From the NCBI GenBank assembly GCA_016845145.1, contig JAERTE010000148.1, positions 114,401 through 178,400 of the forward strand: a DNA stretch of 64,000 bases, in the 5' to 3' direction. Source of the DNA: Rhodospirillaceae bacterium (lineage in GTDB: Bacteria; Pseudomonadota; Alphaproteobacteria; Rhodospirillales; Casp-alpha2). Below are positions 1-9,319 of the stretch, piece by piece. The number at the start of each line of letters is the position of its first letter. The first letter of the stretch is position 1. Both the position numbers and the translations under genes were made by a program. The notes below the pieces were generated by a model, which was given only the letters and a program-made list of their open reading frames with translations, was not told the origin of the DNA and ran no database searches.

Positions 1-1
1 G

Positions 2-766
2 AACCGAAAACTGCCGGCGGATCAAATCGACGCTCGCGTAAAGGAATTGATGCAATTGGTCGGTTTGCCCGATCAGGGTGACAAATATCCGGCCCAATTA
101 TCTGGAGGTCAGCAACAACGCGTCGCCCTGGCGCGCGCTATGGCTACATCGCCGGGACTGCTGTTGCTGGACGAGCCGCTGAGCGCTCTGGATGCCAAAG
201 TGCGTGTGCGGCTCAGGAGCGAGATCAAGGACTTGCAGCGCCGCCTAGGCGTCACGACGATCATGGTGACGCACGACCAGGAAGAGGCGCTGACCATGGC
301 CGACCGAATTGTGGTCATGGACCACGGCATTATTGAGCAGGTCGGCACACCCGAAGAGATTTACGGCACGCCCTCAACCTCCTTCGTTGCTGATTTTATC
401 GGCACCATGAATTTTGCGGACGGTGCTGTGCAGGCGGAAGGTGTCGTCAAGCTGGGCGATGTGACACTCAATTGCGCTACTGACGGAATGACGCCGGGCA
501 CCCCTGCGATCATCGCCATCCGCCCCGAAGACATCAACGCCCAAGATATTCAGGGCGATGACGACAACGTCATCGAAGCCGAGGTCCAACACATGGAGTT
601 TCTGGGCTCCTTCTATCGTGCCGAGATCGGCGGCAATTCGTTCGGCGAAAACAGCCTGCGCGCGGATTTCTCCATCAATCTTGTGCGCCGCAAAGGGATT
701 ACGTTGGGCTCCACCCTGCCGGTGCGGCTGCCCGCCGACATGATCCAGCTGTATCCTCGTGGTTAG
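2..766 (+). CDS. ABC transporter ATP-binding protein, 5' truncated (2-aminoethylphosphonate-type importer)
   Basis: The window opens inside this gene; the reading frame is open from base 2, so the Walker A loop lies outside. Visible are the ABC signature LSGGQQQRVALARA, Walker B LLLLDEPLSALD, the H-loop VTHDQEEAL and a C-terminal TOBE-like region ending at residue ~254. This order is that of the PotA/FbpC/UgpC-type import ATPases. It energises uptake through the permease encoded 15 bases downstream. The fused-permease architecture and the sequence of that partner suggest a 2-aminoethylphosphonate (PhnT-like) system; spermidine or Fe(III) import are the alternatives. The binding protein must lie upstream, outside the window. 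The ATPase assignment is sure, the substrate is inference. Confidence 0.9.
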   Translation, partial: NRKLPADQIDARVKELMQLVGLPDQGDKYPAQLSGGQQQRVALARAMATSPGLLLLDEPLSALDAKVRVRLRSEIKDLQRRLGVTTIMVTHDQEEALTMADRIVVMDHGIIEQVGTPEEIYGTPSTSFVADFIGTMNFADGAVQAEGVVKLGDVTLNCATDGMTPGTPAIIAIRPEDINAQDIQGDDDNVIEAEVQHMEFLGSFYRAEIGGNSFGENSLRADFSINLVRRKGITLGSTLPVRLPADMIQLYPRG

Positions 767-781
767 GCTAGGGGCTTAGTC

Positions 782-2485
782 ATGAGCACATCCGCCGCCA
801 CGTCTTCCGCCGTGCTGGTCAAACCGAAAGTCAGCCGTGACGACATCATCATGCGCACGTGCATGGGCGTTGTCGGTATTTTCCTCGTCGTTTGCGTGTT
901 GTTGCCGCTCTATACGATGCTGTCGAAAAGCGTCGAGAACAAAGACGGTGATTTCATCGGCCTTGCCAATTACGTGGAATACTTTTCCACGCCGGCGCTG
1001 TTTCTTTCCGCTTTCAACAGTTTGTACATATCCATATTCGCCACCTTCCTGGTGCTTGGCACCGCATTTATCTACGGCTATGCGTTGACCCGCACATGCA
1101 TGCCGTTCAAGTGGTTTTTCAAGCTGGTTGCGGCGATTCCGCTGCTGACCCCATCGTTGCTGAGCGGGATTTCATTGGTCTATTGGTTCGGTCGGCAAGG
1201 TGTGGCCAGGGACTTATTGTTAGGTGAATCGATCTATGGGCCCATCGGCATCATCATCGGGTCGAGCTATTGGGTGTTTCCCCATGCGTTGATGATTGTC
1301 ATCACCGCACTCTCCATTACCGACGCGCGTTTGTACGAAGCTGCCATTGCGCTCCGTACATCGCAGATCAAGACCTTTTTCACCGTGACCTTGCCGGGGT
1401 GCAAGTATGGACTGATCAGTGCCGGGTTCGTTACCTTCACGCTGATCTTCACGGATTTTGGGGTGCCCAAGGTTATCGGCGGCAACTTCAACATGCTGGC
1501 TACCGATATCTATAAGCAAGTCATCGGCCAGCAGAATTTCCAGATGGGGGCTGTGGTCTCCATGATCCTGTTGATCCCTGCGGTCATAGCGTTCGCCGTT
1601 GATCGGCAAGTGCAGAAAAAGCAGGTGGCGTTGCTGTCGGCCCGTGCGGTTCCGTACGAACCGAAACCCAACGCCAAACGAGATATGGCCATGTTGGCGT
1701 TTTGCTCCGTCGTCGCGTTGATAATTTTGGCGATGATCGGCATGGCGCAGTATGCGGCGTTGATTAAGTTCTGGCCCTATAACCTGGAACTGACGCTGGG
1801 TAACTATGACTTCGATCTGGCCAACGGCGGCGGTTGGGATTCGTATTTCAATTCAATTCGTATGTCGCTCTATACGGCTGTGATTGGGACCATCATCATT
1901 TTCTTCGGTGCCTATCTGCTGGAAAAGGGCCGAGGGTTTGAGGTTGGGCGGAGCGCCTTTCATGCGGTGGCCATGCTGCCGCTCGCGGTGCCGGGGATGG
2001 TGCTGGGGCTGGCATATATTTTCTTTTTCAACAGCCTCTACAATCCGCTCAATGTCATATACGGCACCATGATCATTCTGGTAATCGTGACGGTGACGCA
2101 CTTTTACACGGTCAGCCATCTGACGGCGGTGACGGCGCTAAAGCAGATGGATCCGGAATTCGAGTCGGTGTCGGCATCCCTGAAAACGCCGTTCCACCGA
2201 ACACTTATCAAAGTTACGGTACCGGTCTGTGTGCCGGCGATCTTGGACATCTCCATGTATCTGTTCCTTAACGCCATGACGACCGTTTCGGCTGTGGTGT
2301 TCTTGTATTCGCCGGATACGACGTTGGCGTCGGTCGCGGTGCTGAACATGGATGATCAGGGCGAGCTACCGTTCGCTGCCGCGATGGCGATGATGATTGC
2401 TTATACCTGCGGCGGCGCGCGCATCGCGCATATGGTGCTGACACGCTCCATCGTGATGAAAACCCAGGCTTGGCGAAACCGTTAG
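782..2485 (+). CDS. ABC transporter permease, fused two-domain (2-aminoethylphosphonate type)
   Basis: 567-residue inner-membrane protein made of two BPD_transp_1 permease halves, roughly residues 25-275 and 300-560, each with about six hydrophobic segments. Both carry an EAA-like loop for ATPase docking (near YEAAIALRTSQIKTFFTVTLPG and, in the second half, FESVSASLKTPFHRTLIKVTVP). Length and the single-chain design match the family annotated as 2-aminoethylphosphonate permease (PhnV/PhnU2); FbpB-type iron permeases are related. It starts 15 bases after the ATPase stop and is clearly co-transcribed. Its stop overlaps by 4 bases the stop of the convergent HAD gene. Transport role is firm, substrate is inferred from family resemblance only. 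Confidence 0.88.
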   Translation: MSTSAATSSAVLVKPKVSRDDIIMRTCMGVVGIFLVVCVLLPLYTMLSKSVENKDGDFIGLANYVEYFSTPALFLSAFNSLYISIFATFLVLGTAFIYGYALTRTCMPFKWFFKLVAAIPLLTPSLLSGISLVYWFGRQGVARDLLLGESIYGPIGIIIGSSYWVFPHALMIVITALSITDARLYEAAIALRTSQIKTFFTVTLPGCKYGLISAGFVTFTLIFTDFGVPKVIGGNFNMLATDIYKQVIGQQNFQMGAVVSMILLIPAVIAFAVDRQVQKKQVALLSARAVPYEPKPNAKRDMAMLAFCSVVALIILAMIGMAQYAALIKFWPYNLELTLGNYDFDLANGGGWDSYFNSIRMSLYTAVIGTIIIFFGAYLLEKGRGFEVGRSAFHAVAMLPLAVPGMVLGLAYIFFFNSLYNPLNVIYGTMIILVIVTVTHFYTVSHLTAVTALKQMDPEFESVSASLKTPFHRTLIKVTVPVCVPAILDISMYLFLNAMTTVSAVVFLYSPDTTLASVAVLNMDDQGELPFAAAMAMMIAYTCGGARIAHMVLTRSIVMKTQAWRNR

Positions 2486-3177
2486 AGTAACGTCTCCAAC
2501 TCGGAGATGTTGTCGATAACATGATCGGCGAGGTCGCTTAGGTGTTGGTGCCCGCTGGTGCCGGTTAATACGCCGACCAGCATTCCGGCGCCCGCACTTT
2601 GCCCCATCTCCAGGTCGTGCCGGTTGTCGCCGACGACCAATATTTCTGGGGGCGCCAATCCTGCGGCTTCGGCGAAGCCATGGACCATGCCTGGCCCGGG
2701 CTTGGCGCCGAACCCACTGTCGTAGCCCGCGATGAAGTCGAAACATTCCAGGATTCCGAACGGAGCGAGTGTCGCTTCGGCGCCGTCTCGGCTGTCGCTG
2801 GTGGCGATGCCCAGTTTCAGTCCGCGCAGTTTCAGTCCTTTGATTGTTGGTTCCAGGTTGCCGACCGGCACCGCGTGCCGCGCACCTTCACGCTGGAATA
2901 GATCGTCCATCATACCGACCAAATCATCGAAGCCGTGGTTGGGCGCCAATTCAGCCCATTTGGCGGCGATCTCGTGGGTATTCGACGCTGCGAATAGAGA
3001 GCCCGATGCCACGACGCCCGCTTCGTCATCCTGGCCACCGGCCCGCAACAGTTCTGCGGCAAGGTTATTGTCCCCGCCCGAGACGAGACGTGCAGCGACA
3101 CGGTTGATGGGCACCCAAGTGGCGTTGAAATCCAGCAAGGTACCGTCTTTGTCAAAAACAATTCCGTGTATCGGCAT
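2482..3177 (-). CDS. HAD-family hydrolase (phosphoglycolate-phosphatase-like)
   Basis: 231-residue cytoplasmic phosphatase of the haloacid dehalogenase superfamily. Motif I is FDKDGTLLDF near the N-terminus (nucleophile and acid/base Asp), motif II is IATSDSR, the motif III Lys is in GAKPGPGM, and motif IV is VVGDNRHDLEMG. An alpha-helical cap sits between motifs I and II, as in Gph/PGP enzymes. It lies 12 bases downstream of the GMC oxidoreductase gene on the same strand, so both probably belong to a transcript that starts at the BoxR-like regulator. It is not phosphonoacetaldehyde hydrolase: the PhnX N-terminal signature and cap lysine are not seen, despite the neighbouring phosphonate-type importer. 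Substrate unknown. Confidence 0.85.
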   Translation of the reverse strand: MPIHGIVFDKDGTLLDFNATWVPINRVAARLVSGGDNNLAAELLRAGGQDDEAGVVASGSLFAASNTHEIAAKWAELAPNHGFDDLVGMMDDLFQREGARHAVPVGNLEPTIKGLKLRGLKLGIATSDSRDGAEATLAPFGILECFDFIAGYDSGFGAKPGPGMVHGFAEAAGLAPPEILVVGDNRHDLEMGQSAGAGMLVGVLTGTSGHQHLSDLADHVIDNISELETLL

Positions 3178-3189
3178 GAGATCGCTCTG

Positions 3190-4896
3190 TCAGTCCTCCG
3201 GCGCGCGCGTCGGTTGTTCGGGTCGCTGGCGCGTTTGCCATTCAGGATCGATGTAAACGTCGGCATTGGATGGCGCCAATGGATCGCGGCCCCGGATAAT
3301 GTCGGCGGCTTTCTCGGCTACCATGATGGTGGGCGCGTTCAGGTTGCCGTTGGGGATGGTGGGGAAGATAGATGAGTCGACGACGCGCAGATTGTCGATC
3401 CCCCGCACCCGGCACTGAGCATCGAGGACGGCCATGGGGTCGTCACTCGCACCGATCTTGCACGTGCAGGAAGGATGATAGGCGCTTTCCGCATTCTCGC
3501 TGACCCAAGCATCAATTTCATCATCGGTGCGGACGTTCCGGCCTGGTTGGATTTCATCGCCGCGATAAGGATCGAACGCCGGCTGATCGATGATCTCGCG
3601 GCTTAGGCGGATGCATTGGCGGAAACCTTCGCGGTCGGCCTCATTGTCCATGTAGTTGAAGCGGATCTCCGGCTTGTCGCGTGGATTGTCCGAGCGCAGC
3701 CGGATTTCACCTCGGGCATGCGGTTTGTTGGGACCCACATGGACCTGAAAGCCGTGCCCATCAAAGGCGGCGTTGCCATCGTAGCGCATGGCGGCGGGCA
3801 GGAAGTGGTACTGAATATCGGGCCATCTCAGACCGGCGCGTGAGCGAATAAAGGCGCAGGATTCGAAATGGTTGGTGCTGCCGAGCCCCGACTTGAACAT
3901 CATCCAGCGCGCTCCGATGAGAAACTTGCTGAACAGCCCTAGCCGGCCGTTCAGGGTGATTGGTTGTGTGCATTTGAACTGGAAATAGACTTCCAGGTGG
4001 TCTTGCAAGTTCGCACCGACGCCGGGAAGGTGGTGCACGGTGCTAATGCCCGCTGCGTCCAACACGTTGGTGGGCCCGATACCGGAAAGCTGCAGCAGAT
4101 GCGGTGAGCCGACGGAACCAGCTGCGAGGACGACCTCCCGATCAGCTTTGACCGTGTGGGTGATACCGCTTTTTTCGTACTCAACGCCAACAGCCTTTCG
4201 GTCATCCGTGACCAATTTGCGGCACAAGGCACCGCTTTCGATTTTCAAGTTCGGCCTGTGCAGCGCGGGTTTCAGGTAGGCGTTGGCGGTACTCCAGCGC
4301 ACACCGTCCTTGACGGTCATGTCCATGCGGCCAAAGCCTTCTTGCTGATAGCCGTTGTAGTCGGCGGTTGGCGGATATCCGGCCTCGACGCCGGCCTCGA
4401 TGAAAGCCCGGTAGAGCGGGTTTTCCATTCCGTTGCCGTTGGAAGTATGAAGCGGGCCGTCGTCGCCGCGGTACGTATCACCGCCATAAGCCGACGTTTC
4501 GGCTTTGCGGAAATAGGGCAGGCAGTCGCGGTACGCCCAGCCTGTGGCGCCCAAGCTCTCCCACTCGTCGAAATCGCACGCATGGCCGCGCACATAGACC
4601 ATGCCGTTGATCGACGATGATCCGCCCAGCACCTTGCCCCGGGGGCAATGCAAGCGGCGGCCCGCGAGGTGGGGTTCCGGCTCCGAATGAAAACCCCATT
4701 CGTATTTCGGCTTGTTCATGGGGATGGAGAGCGCAGTGGGCATCTGGATGAAAATACTGGCATCACTGCCGCCGTATTCCAGTAGCAAGACCCGGGTCCC
4801 CGCGTCTTCACTAAGACGGTTCGCCAATACGCATCCGGCGGACCCAGCGCCGACGATGATGAAATCGAAACTCTCGGCTGAGACCGAATTGCTCAT
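3190..4896 (-). CDS. GMC-family FAD oxidoreductase (choline/alcohol dehydrogenase-like)
   Basis: 568 residues, normal for BetA-like flavoprotein dehydrogenases. The N-terminal dinucleotide fold FIIVGAGSAGCVLANRLSED binds FAD; the GMC signature 1 region (PRGKVLGGSSSINGMVYVRG) and signature 2 (GSVGSPHLLQLSGIGP) are present, and the C-terminus has the active-site SCTCKIG segment, the final HxN-type block NGNLNAPTIMVAEKAAD. It oxidises an alcohol to an aldehyde or ketone; choline is only one candidate. The ATG at 4896 is preceded by AAGG at good distance and gives the classical start MSNSVSAESFDF; an in-frame ATG 21 bases upstream has poorer spacing. It sits 39 bases downstream of the BoxR-like gene. 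Confidence 0.92.
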   Translation of the reverse strand: MSNSVSAESFDFIIVGAGSAGCVLANRLSEDAGTRVLLLEYGGSDASIFIQMPTALSIPMNKPKYEWGFHSEPEPHLAGRRLHCPRGKVLGGSSSINGMVYVRGHACDFDEWESLGATGWAYRDCLPYFRKAETSAYGGDTYRGDDGPLHTSNGNGMENPLYRAFIEAGVEAGYPPTADYNGYQQEGFGRMDMTVKDGVRWSTANAYLKPALHRPNLKIESGALCRKLVTDDRKAVGVEYEKSGITHTVKADREVVLAAGSVGSPHLLQLSGIGPTNVLDAAGISTVHHLPGVGANLQDHLEVYFQFKCTQPITLNGRLGLFSKFLIGARWMMFKSGLGSTNHFESCAFIRSRAGLRWPDIQYHFLPAAMRYDGNAAFDGHGFQVHVGPNKPHARGEIRLRSDNPRDKPEIRFNYMDNEADREGFRQCIRLSREIIDQPAFDPYRGDEIQPGRNVRTDDEIDAWVSENAESAYHPSCTCKIGASDDPMAVLDAQCRVRGIDNLRVVDSSIFPTIPNGNLNAPTIMVAEKAADIIRGRDPLAPSNADVYIDPEWQTRQRPEQPTRAPED

Positions 4897-4935
4897 GCAA
4901 TACCTTGTTTGCCGCATACCCCCAACGGGGCGGAT

Positions 4936-5895
4936 TTAAGTTGGCGATGAATTGAACTCGCTAATTGATCGCACGCTCGTGCGCAGATCGCCATAACTTT
5001 GATCTTCCGTACGGCCTGCTGTGTCAACCGTAAGCTCGGCTTTGCGGTACAGGGGTTCACGTGCCGCCAGAATTGCGCGGAGATCGTCCATTGCCTCGGT
5101 ATTGTCGGATGCATTGTCCGCCATCGGGCGCATATCGCCTTGGCCGACAACGCGCTCCATGTGTTCTTCTGGGCGGGCCTTGAGCCAAACGCAATGGGTG
5201 CGTTCCAGCAAGATCGAGAATGTTTCGGCATCGGTCGCGATGCCGCCGCCGGTGGCGATGACGATATGTTCGTGTTCGGTAATGACATCCATCAGCGCGC
5301 GGCGTTCGTATCGTCTGTAACCGGCCTGTCCCGAAAACGCCATCAACTCGCCGATGGCTGCGCCATAAGCATCTTCGACAACTGAATTGAGCTCAATGAA
5401 CGGGCAACTCTCTGCCTCGGCGAGACGTAACCCGAGCGTGCTTTTGCCGGCTCCTCTCAGGCCAATCAGAGAAACCCGGCGCGCCCTGTCGGAAATAGCG
5501 GTCCCGGTAAGCGTGTCCTTGATCAAGCTTTCCGCCTGCGACAATCGGTCGTCGTCCAGCCGGCTGAGCAACTGGATTGCCGAAGATGGATCCGGCGTGC
5601 CCGGTTGACACCCGGCGACCAGCGCTTCCAATGGGAAATCGATGACGTCGGCGATCCGCCGCAGAACGGCAATCGAAGGGTTGGCCGAACCACCTTCCAG
5701 TTTAGCGAGATAACGGTCCGAGATATCCGCCTGCTCGGCCAACCGGCGCCGCGTGGTGCCGCGCTGCGCGCGCAACAAGCGAAGTTTCTCGCCGAGACGG
5801 CTCAGGAATACTTGACCGTCGTCATATCGGTTTGGGCTGTCGGGCAAAAGTCCACCTGTCCTTCGTGTCGTCTCATTCTGACGTAATTTTACCAA
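4936..5895 (-). CDS. boxR: BoxR/BzdR-like regulator: XRE helix-turn-helix fused to shikimate-kinase-like domain
   Basis: 319 residues. An XRE-type HTH lies at about 28-90 (LRLLRAQRGTTRRRLAEQ ... YLAKLEGG), followed by a linker and, from ~140, a shikimate-kinase-like domain with P-loop GLRGAGKST. This two-part design is that of BzdR and BoxR, repressors of benzoate genes that sense benzoyl-CoA through the kinase-like domain. Divergent placement from benzoate-CoA ligase and boxCBA strongly supports the assignment. The start is uncertain: the longest frame begins at a TTG at 5895 with no clear Shine-Dalgarno; another TTG 16 codons in (5847) has AGGTGG just upstream. It probably also controls the GMC and HAD genes downstream. 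Confidence 0.9.
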   Translation of the reverse strand: MVKLRQNETTRRTGGLLPDSPNRYDDGQVFLSRLGEKLRLLRAQRGTTRRRLAEQADISDRYLAKLEGGSANPSIAVLRRIADVIDFPLEALVAGCQPGTPDPSSAIQLLSRLDDDRLSQAESLIKDTLTGTAISDRARRVSLIGLRGAGKSTLGLRLAEAESCPFIELNSVVEDAYGAAIGELMAFSGQAGYRRYERRALMDVITEHEHIVIATGGGIATDAETFSILLERTHCVWLKARPEEHMERVVGQGDMRPMADNASDNTEAMDDLRAILAAREPLYRKAELTVDTAGRTEDQSYGDLRTSVRSISEFNSSPT

Positions 5896-5905
5896 AACAC
5901 CAGTT

Positions 5906-5971
5906 TAGTTCCTGTTTTTGCAAAATATCATAGAAAAATCGAAATTAGAAGAATTATAGTTCTTGTTTCTG
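5906..5971. promoter_or_regulatory. Tandem direct repeats in the boxR/benzoate-ligase intergenic region (candidate BoxR operators)
   Basis: TAGTTCCTGTTTTTG at 5906-5920 and TAGTTCTTGTTTCTG at 5957-5971 match at 13 of 15 positions, start 51 bases apart (about five helical turns) and lie in an AT-rich spacer between the divergent genes. The arrangement fits repressor binding over both promoters. That the BoxR-like protein binds here is inference. Confidence 0.45.
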
Positions 5972-6076
5972 AATGCCGGTTCTGTATTATACGAAGAATT
6001 CCAAATTGGGAGGCGCCTGCATCCGCGCTCCCATGATAACGTCGCCTTCGGTAAAGTTTTGGGGAGGACATTAACG

Positions 6077-7651
6077 ATGACGGGGATGGCTGATACGGCG
6101 TGGACACCACCGCCGGAATACAACGCAACCACCGGATTTATCGACGACAACCTAACCGCAGGCCGGGCTGACAAGGTCGCGTTCATCGACCGCGCGGGTG
6201 AGCACACCTATGGAGGATTGGCGACGCGGGTCAATCAGTTTGGCAATGCCCTTGCCAAATTGGATGTGCGCCGCGAAGAGCGCGTCGCCTGCTGTCTGCT
6301 CGATACTATCGATTTTCCGACCGCCATGTTTGCCGGTATGAAGATCGGTGCCGTGCCTGTATTGATCAACACGCTGCTGACACCCGATACCTACCAATAC
6401 ATTCTGAGTGATTGCCGCGCGCGGGTGCTGGTCGTTAGTGCCGAGCTTTATCCGAGCTTCGAGGCCATCATCCCCAACATCGACAGTTTGGAACACGTGA
6501 TTATCTCCGGCGATGCGGTTGGTGGTCATGCGGTGATGGCGGACCTTATGGCAACTGAATCGGATGCTTTGGATACTGCGCCGACCGGCTGCAATGATGT
6601 TGCGTTCTGGCTCTATTCATCGGGCTCCACGGGTCAGCCCAAGGGCGTGAAGCACCTGCATTCGTCGATGATGTATACGGCCAAACTATACGGCCAACCG
6701 GTGTTGGGGGTGCGCGAAGACGACGTGGTGTTCTCGGCTGCGAAACTGTTTTTCGCCTACGGACTGGGCAACGGTATCAGTTTCCCGATGTCGGTCGGCG
6801 CCACGACGGTGCTGATGGATGGCCGCCCAATGCCCGATTCGGTCATGGGTATGCTGAAAAAGTATGAGCCTACCATTTACTATGGTGTGCCGACATTATA
6901 TGCCGCGATCTTGGCTAATCCGGATTTCAACCGCGAGTCATCATCTCCCAACCTGCGCATTGCAGCCTCCGCCGGTGAGCCGTTGCCCGCCGAAATCGGC
7001 AACCGTTGGGAGGAGCGCTTCGGTTGCTCAATCCTGGATGGCGTGGGATCGACGGAGATGCTGCACATTTATGTCTCTAACCGCGAGGGCGAGGTGCGTT
7101 ACGGCACGTCGGGACAACCGGTGCCGGGCTATACCATTCGATTGGTGGACGAGCACGGCAACGATGTGCCGGATGGCGACGTCGGTGAAATGCTGGTGCG
7201 CGGCCCCTCCATGGCGGAGGGCTATTGGAACCGGCGCGAGAAAACGCTGGAGACCTTCGTCGGCCCTTGGATGTGGACCGGTGATAAATACATTCATTTA
7301 GGCGGCGAATTCTACCAGTATGCCGGACGCACGGACGACATGTTCAAGTCGGGCGGCAACTGGGTGTCGCCATTCGATGTGGAATCGGCGCTGATCGAGC
7401 ACGATAGCGTGCTGGAGGCCGGCGTTATTCCGCATGCCGATGATACAGACAACCTGAAACCAAAGGCCTATGTAGTGCTGAAAGACGGCATTTCGCAAAG
7501 CGATGCATTGGCCGACGAATTAAAAGAACATGTCAAAAGCCGCATCGAAATCTGGAAGTACCCACGATGGATCGAATTCGTCGATGAATTGCCGAAAACA
7601 GCCACCGGGAAAATCCAGCGTTTCAAGCTGCGTGAATTAGATCAAGGATAA
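6077..7651 (+). CDS. bclA: Benzoate-CoA ligase
   Basis: 524-residue AMP-forming ligase that activates benzoate with ATP and CoA to benzoyl-CoA. Seen are the P-loop-like A3 motif YSSGSTGQPKGVKHLH, the A5 region GVGSTEMLHIY, A7 WTGDKY, the A8 hinge and the C-terminal A10 lysine in KTATGKIQRFKLRE. STEMLHI and the start of the mature protein (WTPPPEYNATTGFIDDN) resemble benzoate-CoA ligases rather than fatty-acid ligases. ATG 6077 is chosen because GGGGAGGA ends 8 bases upstream; the frame is open further upstream but has no ribosome site. First gene of the box operon, 8 bases before boxC. Confidence 0.93.
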   Translation: MTGMADTAWTPPPEYNATTGFIDDNLTAGRADKVAFIDRAGEHTYGGLATRVNQFGNALAKLDVRREERVACCLLDTIDFPTAMFAGMKIGAVPVLINTLLTPDTYQYILSDCRARVLVVSAELYPSFEAIIPNIDSLEHVIISGDAVGGHAVMADLMATESDALDTAPTGCNDVAFWLYSSGSTGQPKGVKHLHSSMMYTAKLYGQPVLGVREDDVVFSAAKLFFAYGLGNGISFPMSVGATTVLMDGRPMPDSVMGMLKKYEPTIYYGVPTLYAAILANPDFNRESSSPNLRIAASAGEPLPAEIGNRWEERFGCSILDGVGSTEMLHIYVSNREGEVRYGTSGQPVPGYTIRLVDEHGNDVPDGDVGEMLVRGPSMAEGYWNRREKTLETFVGPWMWTGDKYIHLGGEFYQYAGRTDDMFKSGGNWVSPFDVESALIEHDSVLEAGVIPHADDTDNLKPKAYVVLKDGISQSDALADELKEHVKSRIEIWKYPRWIEFVDELPKTATGKIQRFKLRELDQG

Positions 7652-7659
7652 AGACCTAG

Positions 7660-9315
7660 ATGACCCATATCGATTTCCAAACCCAGCCCGAGGATTACAA
7701 GCATTGGACGCTTGAAGTCGATGGCGACGTGGCGCGCCTGAACATGAGTGTTGACCCGGCGGGCGGCCTGTTTGATGGCTATGAGTTGAAGATGAACTCC
7801 TACGACCTAGGCGTTGATATTGAGCTCTATGACGCCGTGCAGCGATTGCGCTTCGAACACCCTGGGGTAAAGGCTGTGGTTATGGGCTCAGCACTTGAAC
7901 GAATGTTCTGCGCCGGTGCCAATATCCGCATGTTGGGTGGTGCGAGCCATGCGCACAAAGTGAATTTTTGCAAGTTTACCAACGAAACCCGCAACTCCAT
8001 CGAAGATGCTAGCGACAATTCGGGTCAGCGTTTTATCGCTGCTGTTAACGGCACAGCGGCCGGCGGCGGTTATGAATTAGCGCTCGCCACCGATTACATT
8101 TTGCTGGTCGATGACGGCAACGCCGCTGTGTCTTTGCCGGAAGTGCCTTTGCTTGCGGTGCTGCCGGGCACTGGCGGGCTGACGCGCCTGGTGGATAAGC
8201 GCAAAGTCCGGCGTGATCGGGCGGATATCTTCTGCACTACGGAAGAGGGCGTGCGCGGCAAGAAGGCCGTCGATTGGCGCTTGATCGATGAGACGGTGCG
8301 CGGCTCTGAGTTCGAAGAGCGGCTTGCCAAATTGACGGCTGAAATTGCGGCGAAATCGGACCGCCCGGCGAATGCCCAAGGTATTTCTCTAACACCATTA
8401 CAGCGCTCGATTGCCGAAGACGGCGTTACCTATCCGCTGGTGACAGTCGAATACGACCGCGATGCCGGTGTTGCGACGGTGACCATCAAAGGTCCGGACA
8501 ACGACGTGCCTGCGGACGCAGCAGCTGTTCATGCCCAAGGTGCGGAATTCTGGCCGCTGGCCCTGGCGCGCCAATTGGACGATGCGCTGCTGCACCTGCG
8601 TCTGAATGAGACGGAATTGGGCACATTGATTTTCCGCACCGAGGGCGATGTTGAGCGTGTTGCTGCTTATGATGCATTGCTGTTGGCCAACGCCGATAAC
8701 TGGCTGGTGCGCGAGATCACGCTTTATTGGAAGCGCACCATGAAGCGCATCGACGTGACATCACGCAGCCTCATTGCGGAAGTGCTGCCGGGTAGCTGTT
8801 TCTGCGGACTGCTGGCGGAAATCCTGTTTGCCACCGATCGCACCTACATGCTGGACGGTCAATTCGAAGGCGACAACCGTCCGCCGGCTGTCATACGCCT
8901 GACCGGATCCAACTTCGGGCCCTATCCAATGGCGAATGGCATCAGCCGCTTGGAAACACGGTTTCTGGGCGAATCGGAAACGCTGGATGCGGCCCAAGAC
9001 CTCGTTGGCGACGATTTGGAAGGCATGGACGCCGAAGATGCCGGGCTTGTCACCATGGCGCCCGATGACATCGATTGGGAAGATGAAATCCGCATGCTGA
9101 TCGAGGAGCGCGGCAGTTTCTCCGCCGATAGCCTGACCGGCATGGAGGCAAATTTGCGATTTGCCGGGCCGGAAACCATGGAAACCAAAATTTTCGCCCG
9201 ACTGACGGCTTGGCAGAACTGGATATTCCAGCGCCCCAACGCTGTTGGTGAAGAGGGCGCATTGCAACTTTACGGCACGGGTCTGCGGCCGAAATACAAT
9301 AAAGAAAGGGTTTGA
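7660..9315 (+). CDS. boxC: 2,3-epoxybenzoyl-CoA dihydrolase / benzoyl-CoA-dihydrodiol lyase BoxC
   Basis: 551 residues, the normal BoxC length. An enoyl-CoA hydratase (crotonase) fold covers the N-terminal half, with the oxyanion-hole segment ERMFCAGANIRMLGG and the second conserved stretch NGTAAGGGYELALATDYILL; a second, degenerate crotonase-like half follows. It hydrolyses 2,3-epoxybenzoyl-CoA, opening the ring to 3,4-dehydroadipyl-CoA semialdehyde plus formate in the cytoplasm. It follows the ligase by 8 bases and precedes boxB by 4 bases, so translational coupling is likely. Confidence 0.95.
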   Translation: MTHIDFQTQPEDYKHWTLEVDGDVARLNMSVDPAGGLFDGYELKMNSYDLGVDIELYDAVQRLRFEHPGVKAVVMGSALERMFCAGANIRMLGGASHAHKVNFCKFTNETRNSIEDASDNSGQRFIAAVNGTAAGGGYELALATDYILLVDDGNAAVSLPEVPLLAVLPGTGGLTRLVDKRKVRRDRADIFCTTEEGVRGKKAVDWRLIDETVRGSEFEERLAKLTAEIAAKSDRPANAQGISLTPLQRSIAEDGVTYPLVTVEYDRDAGVATVTIKGPDNDVPADAAAVHAQGAEFWPLALARQLDDALLHLRLNETELGTLIFRTEGDVERVAAYDALLLANADNWLVREITLYWKRTMKRIDVTSRSLIAEVLPGSCFCGLLAEILFATDRTYMLDGQFEGDNRPPAVIRLTGSNFGPYPMANGISRLETRFLGESETLDAAQDLVGDDLEGMDAEDAGLVTMAPDDIDWEDEIRMLIEERGSFSADSLTGMEANLRFAGPETMETKIFARLTAWQNWIFQRPNAVGEEGALQLYGTGLRPKYNKERV

Positions 9316-9319
9316 TCTC

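Noticed and set aside
2482..3177. Phosphonoacetaldehyde hydrolase (PhnX) next to the phosphonate-type importer
   Set aside because: The N-terminus has a plain FDKDGTL motif and a Gph-type cap; the PhnX-specific features are absent and no phnW is nearby.
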